A DNA stretch of 64,000 nucleotides from Sulfitobacter sp. JL08. Lineage in GTDB: Bacteria > Pseudomonadota > Alphaproteobacteria > Rhodobacterales > Rhodobacteraceae. Location of the stretch: positions 2,542,001 through 2,606,000 of the forward strand of contig NZ_CP025815.1 in the NCBI RefSeq assembly GCF_003352045.1, written 5' to 3'. Both the position numbers and the translations under genes were made by a program. Each line of letters starts with the position of its first letter. The first letter of the stretch is position 1. Below the pieces are notes generated by a model, which saw nothing but the letters and a program-made list of their open reading frames with translations, was not told the DNA's origin and did no database searches. Below are positions 63,840 to 64,000 of this stretch, in pieces.

Positions 63840-64000
63840 TCAGTCCGCGCCGCGCGCCTCGGCACGGGATTTGCCGCTGGCATTCAACGCCAGTGTGGCC
63901 CCCATCAACCCGTCCAGATCGCCGTCAAGCACGCCCTTGGTATCGGATGTTTCGTAGTTGGTGCGCAAATCCTTGACCATCTGATAGGGCTGCAACACGT
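63840..64000 (-). CDS. prfB: Peptide chain release factor 2, C-terminal part (cut by window edge)
   Basis: The last 53 codons of RF2, which terminates translation at UGA and UAA. The C-terminal sequence '[19 protein letters not shown]' and '[20 protein letters not shown]' are diagnostic for RF2 (domain 4 region). The catalytic GGQ and the recoding frameshift site lie outside the window. The gene runs off the right edge. Confidence 0.93.
   Translation of the reverse strand, partial: VLQPYQMVKDLRTNYETSDTKGVLDGDLDGLMGATLALNASGKSRAEARGAD

Overview
The window is a piece of an alphaproteobacterial chromosome, most likely from the Roseobacter group of the Rhodobacteraceae. The evidence is gene content and order: yceD-rpmF-plsX-fabH-ihfA-merR; nagZ-scpA-scpB beside argS and a SPOR protein; a Fur/Mur regulator without cysteines; a DksA with a degenerate zinc finger; an RSP_2648-type PIN gene overlapping an RNA methyltransferase gene; and several small Rhodobacterales-only lipoproteins. 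Genes are densely packed on both strands, often with 4-nt ATGA or GTGA overlaps. I see no insertion sequence, prophage, integrase, CRISPR array or rRNA operon. One tRNA gene, tRNA-Pro(GGG), is present.

Layout. 1-13 kb: DEAD-box helicase start (cut by the window edge), Fur-type regulator, EamA transporter, enolase, a small lipoprotein, fatty-acid desaturase, anmK, tyrS, a Rieske oxygenase, two tandem Lin0512 genes, an SDR dehydrogenase, a MOSC protein, an ABC-F ATPase. 13-26 kb: olsB and bamE, then the yceD-to-merR operon, tRNA-Pro, dcd, a 47-aa peptide, and the minus-strand run argS, SPOR, nagZ, scpA, scpB, with dgt and erpA. 26.7-29.3 kb: an unusual three-gene operon. 29.7-41 kb: xthA, a flavin monooxygenase, dksA, MoxR/VWA and associated genes, P450, M48 peptidase, PIN, RNA methyltransferase. 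41-47.8 kb: glnE, YbaK, DUF2852, RDD, bpt (arginyl-tRNA-protein transferase family), a zinc alcohol dehydrogenase. 47.9-54.8 kb: a TRAP uptake system and a divergent two-component system. 55.8-58.4 kb: an ilvBN operon behind a translational attenuator. 58.4-64 kb: an XRE regulator with a palindromic operator candidate, a second Rieske oxygenase, a DUF2189 membrane protein, an amidase and the end of prfB.

The most unusual element is the operon at 26.7-29.3 kb. Its first gene encodes a 182-residue protein that is almost entirely eight copies of a 21-residue unit, each ending in (M/L)FTSGAAP; synonymous sites differ between copies, so it is the peptide that is conserved. The second gene encodes a 358-residue soluble protein of unknown function. 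The third encodes an EamA-type membrane transporter and overlaps the second by 4 nt. The arrangement (repeat substrate, enzyme-like protein, exporter-like protein) resembles a multi-core modified-peptide system, but that function is inference. Two perfect DnaA boxes lie in the upstream intergenic region.

Other regulatory features supported by the sequence are: the ilv leader peptide (codons for Leu-Val-Val-Ile-Val) with a terminator; a 16-bp perfect palindrome before the XRE gene with a 14/16 copy inside that gene; an intercistronic hairpin between the TRAP binding-protein and small-permease genes; and a strong bidirectional terminator at 47.84 kb.
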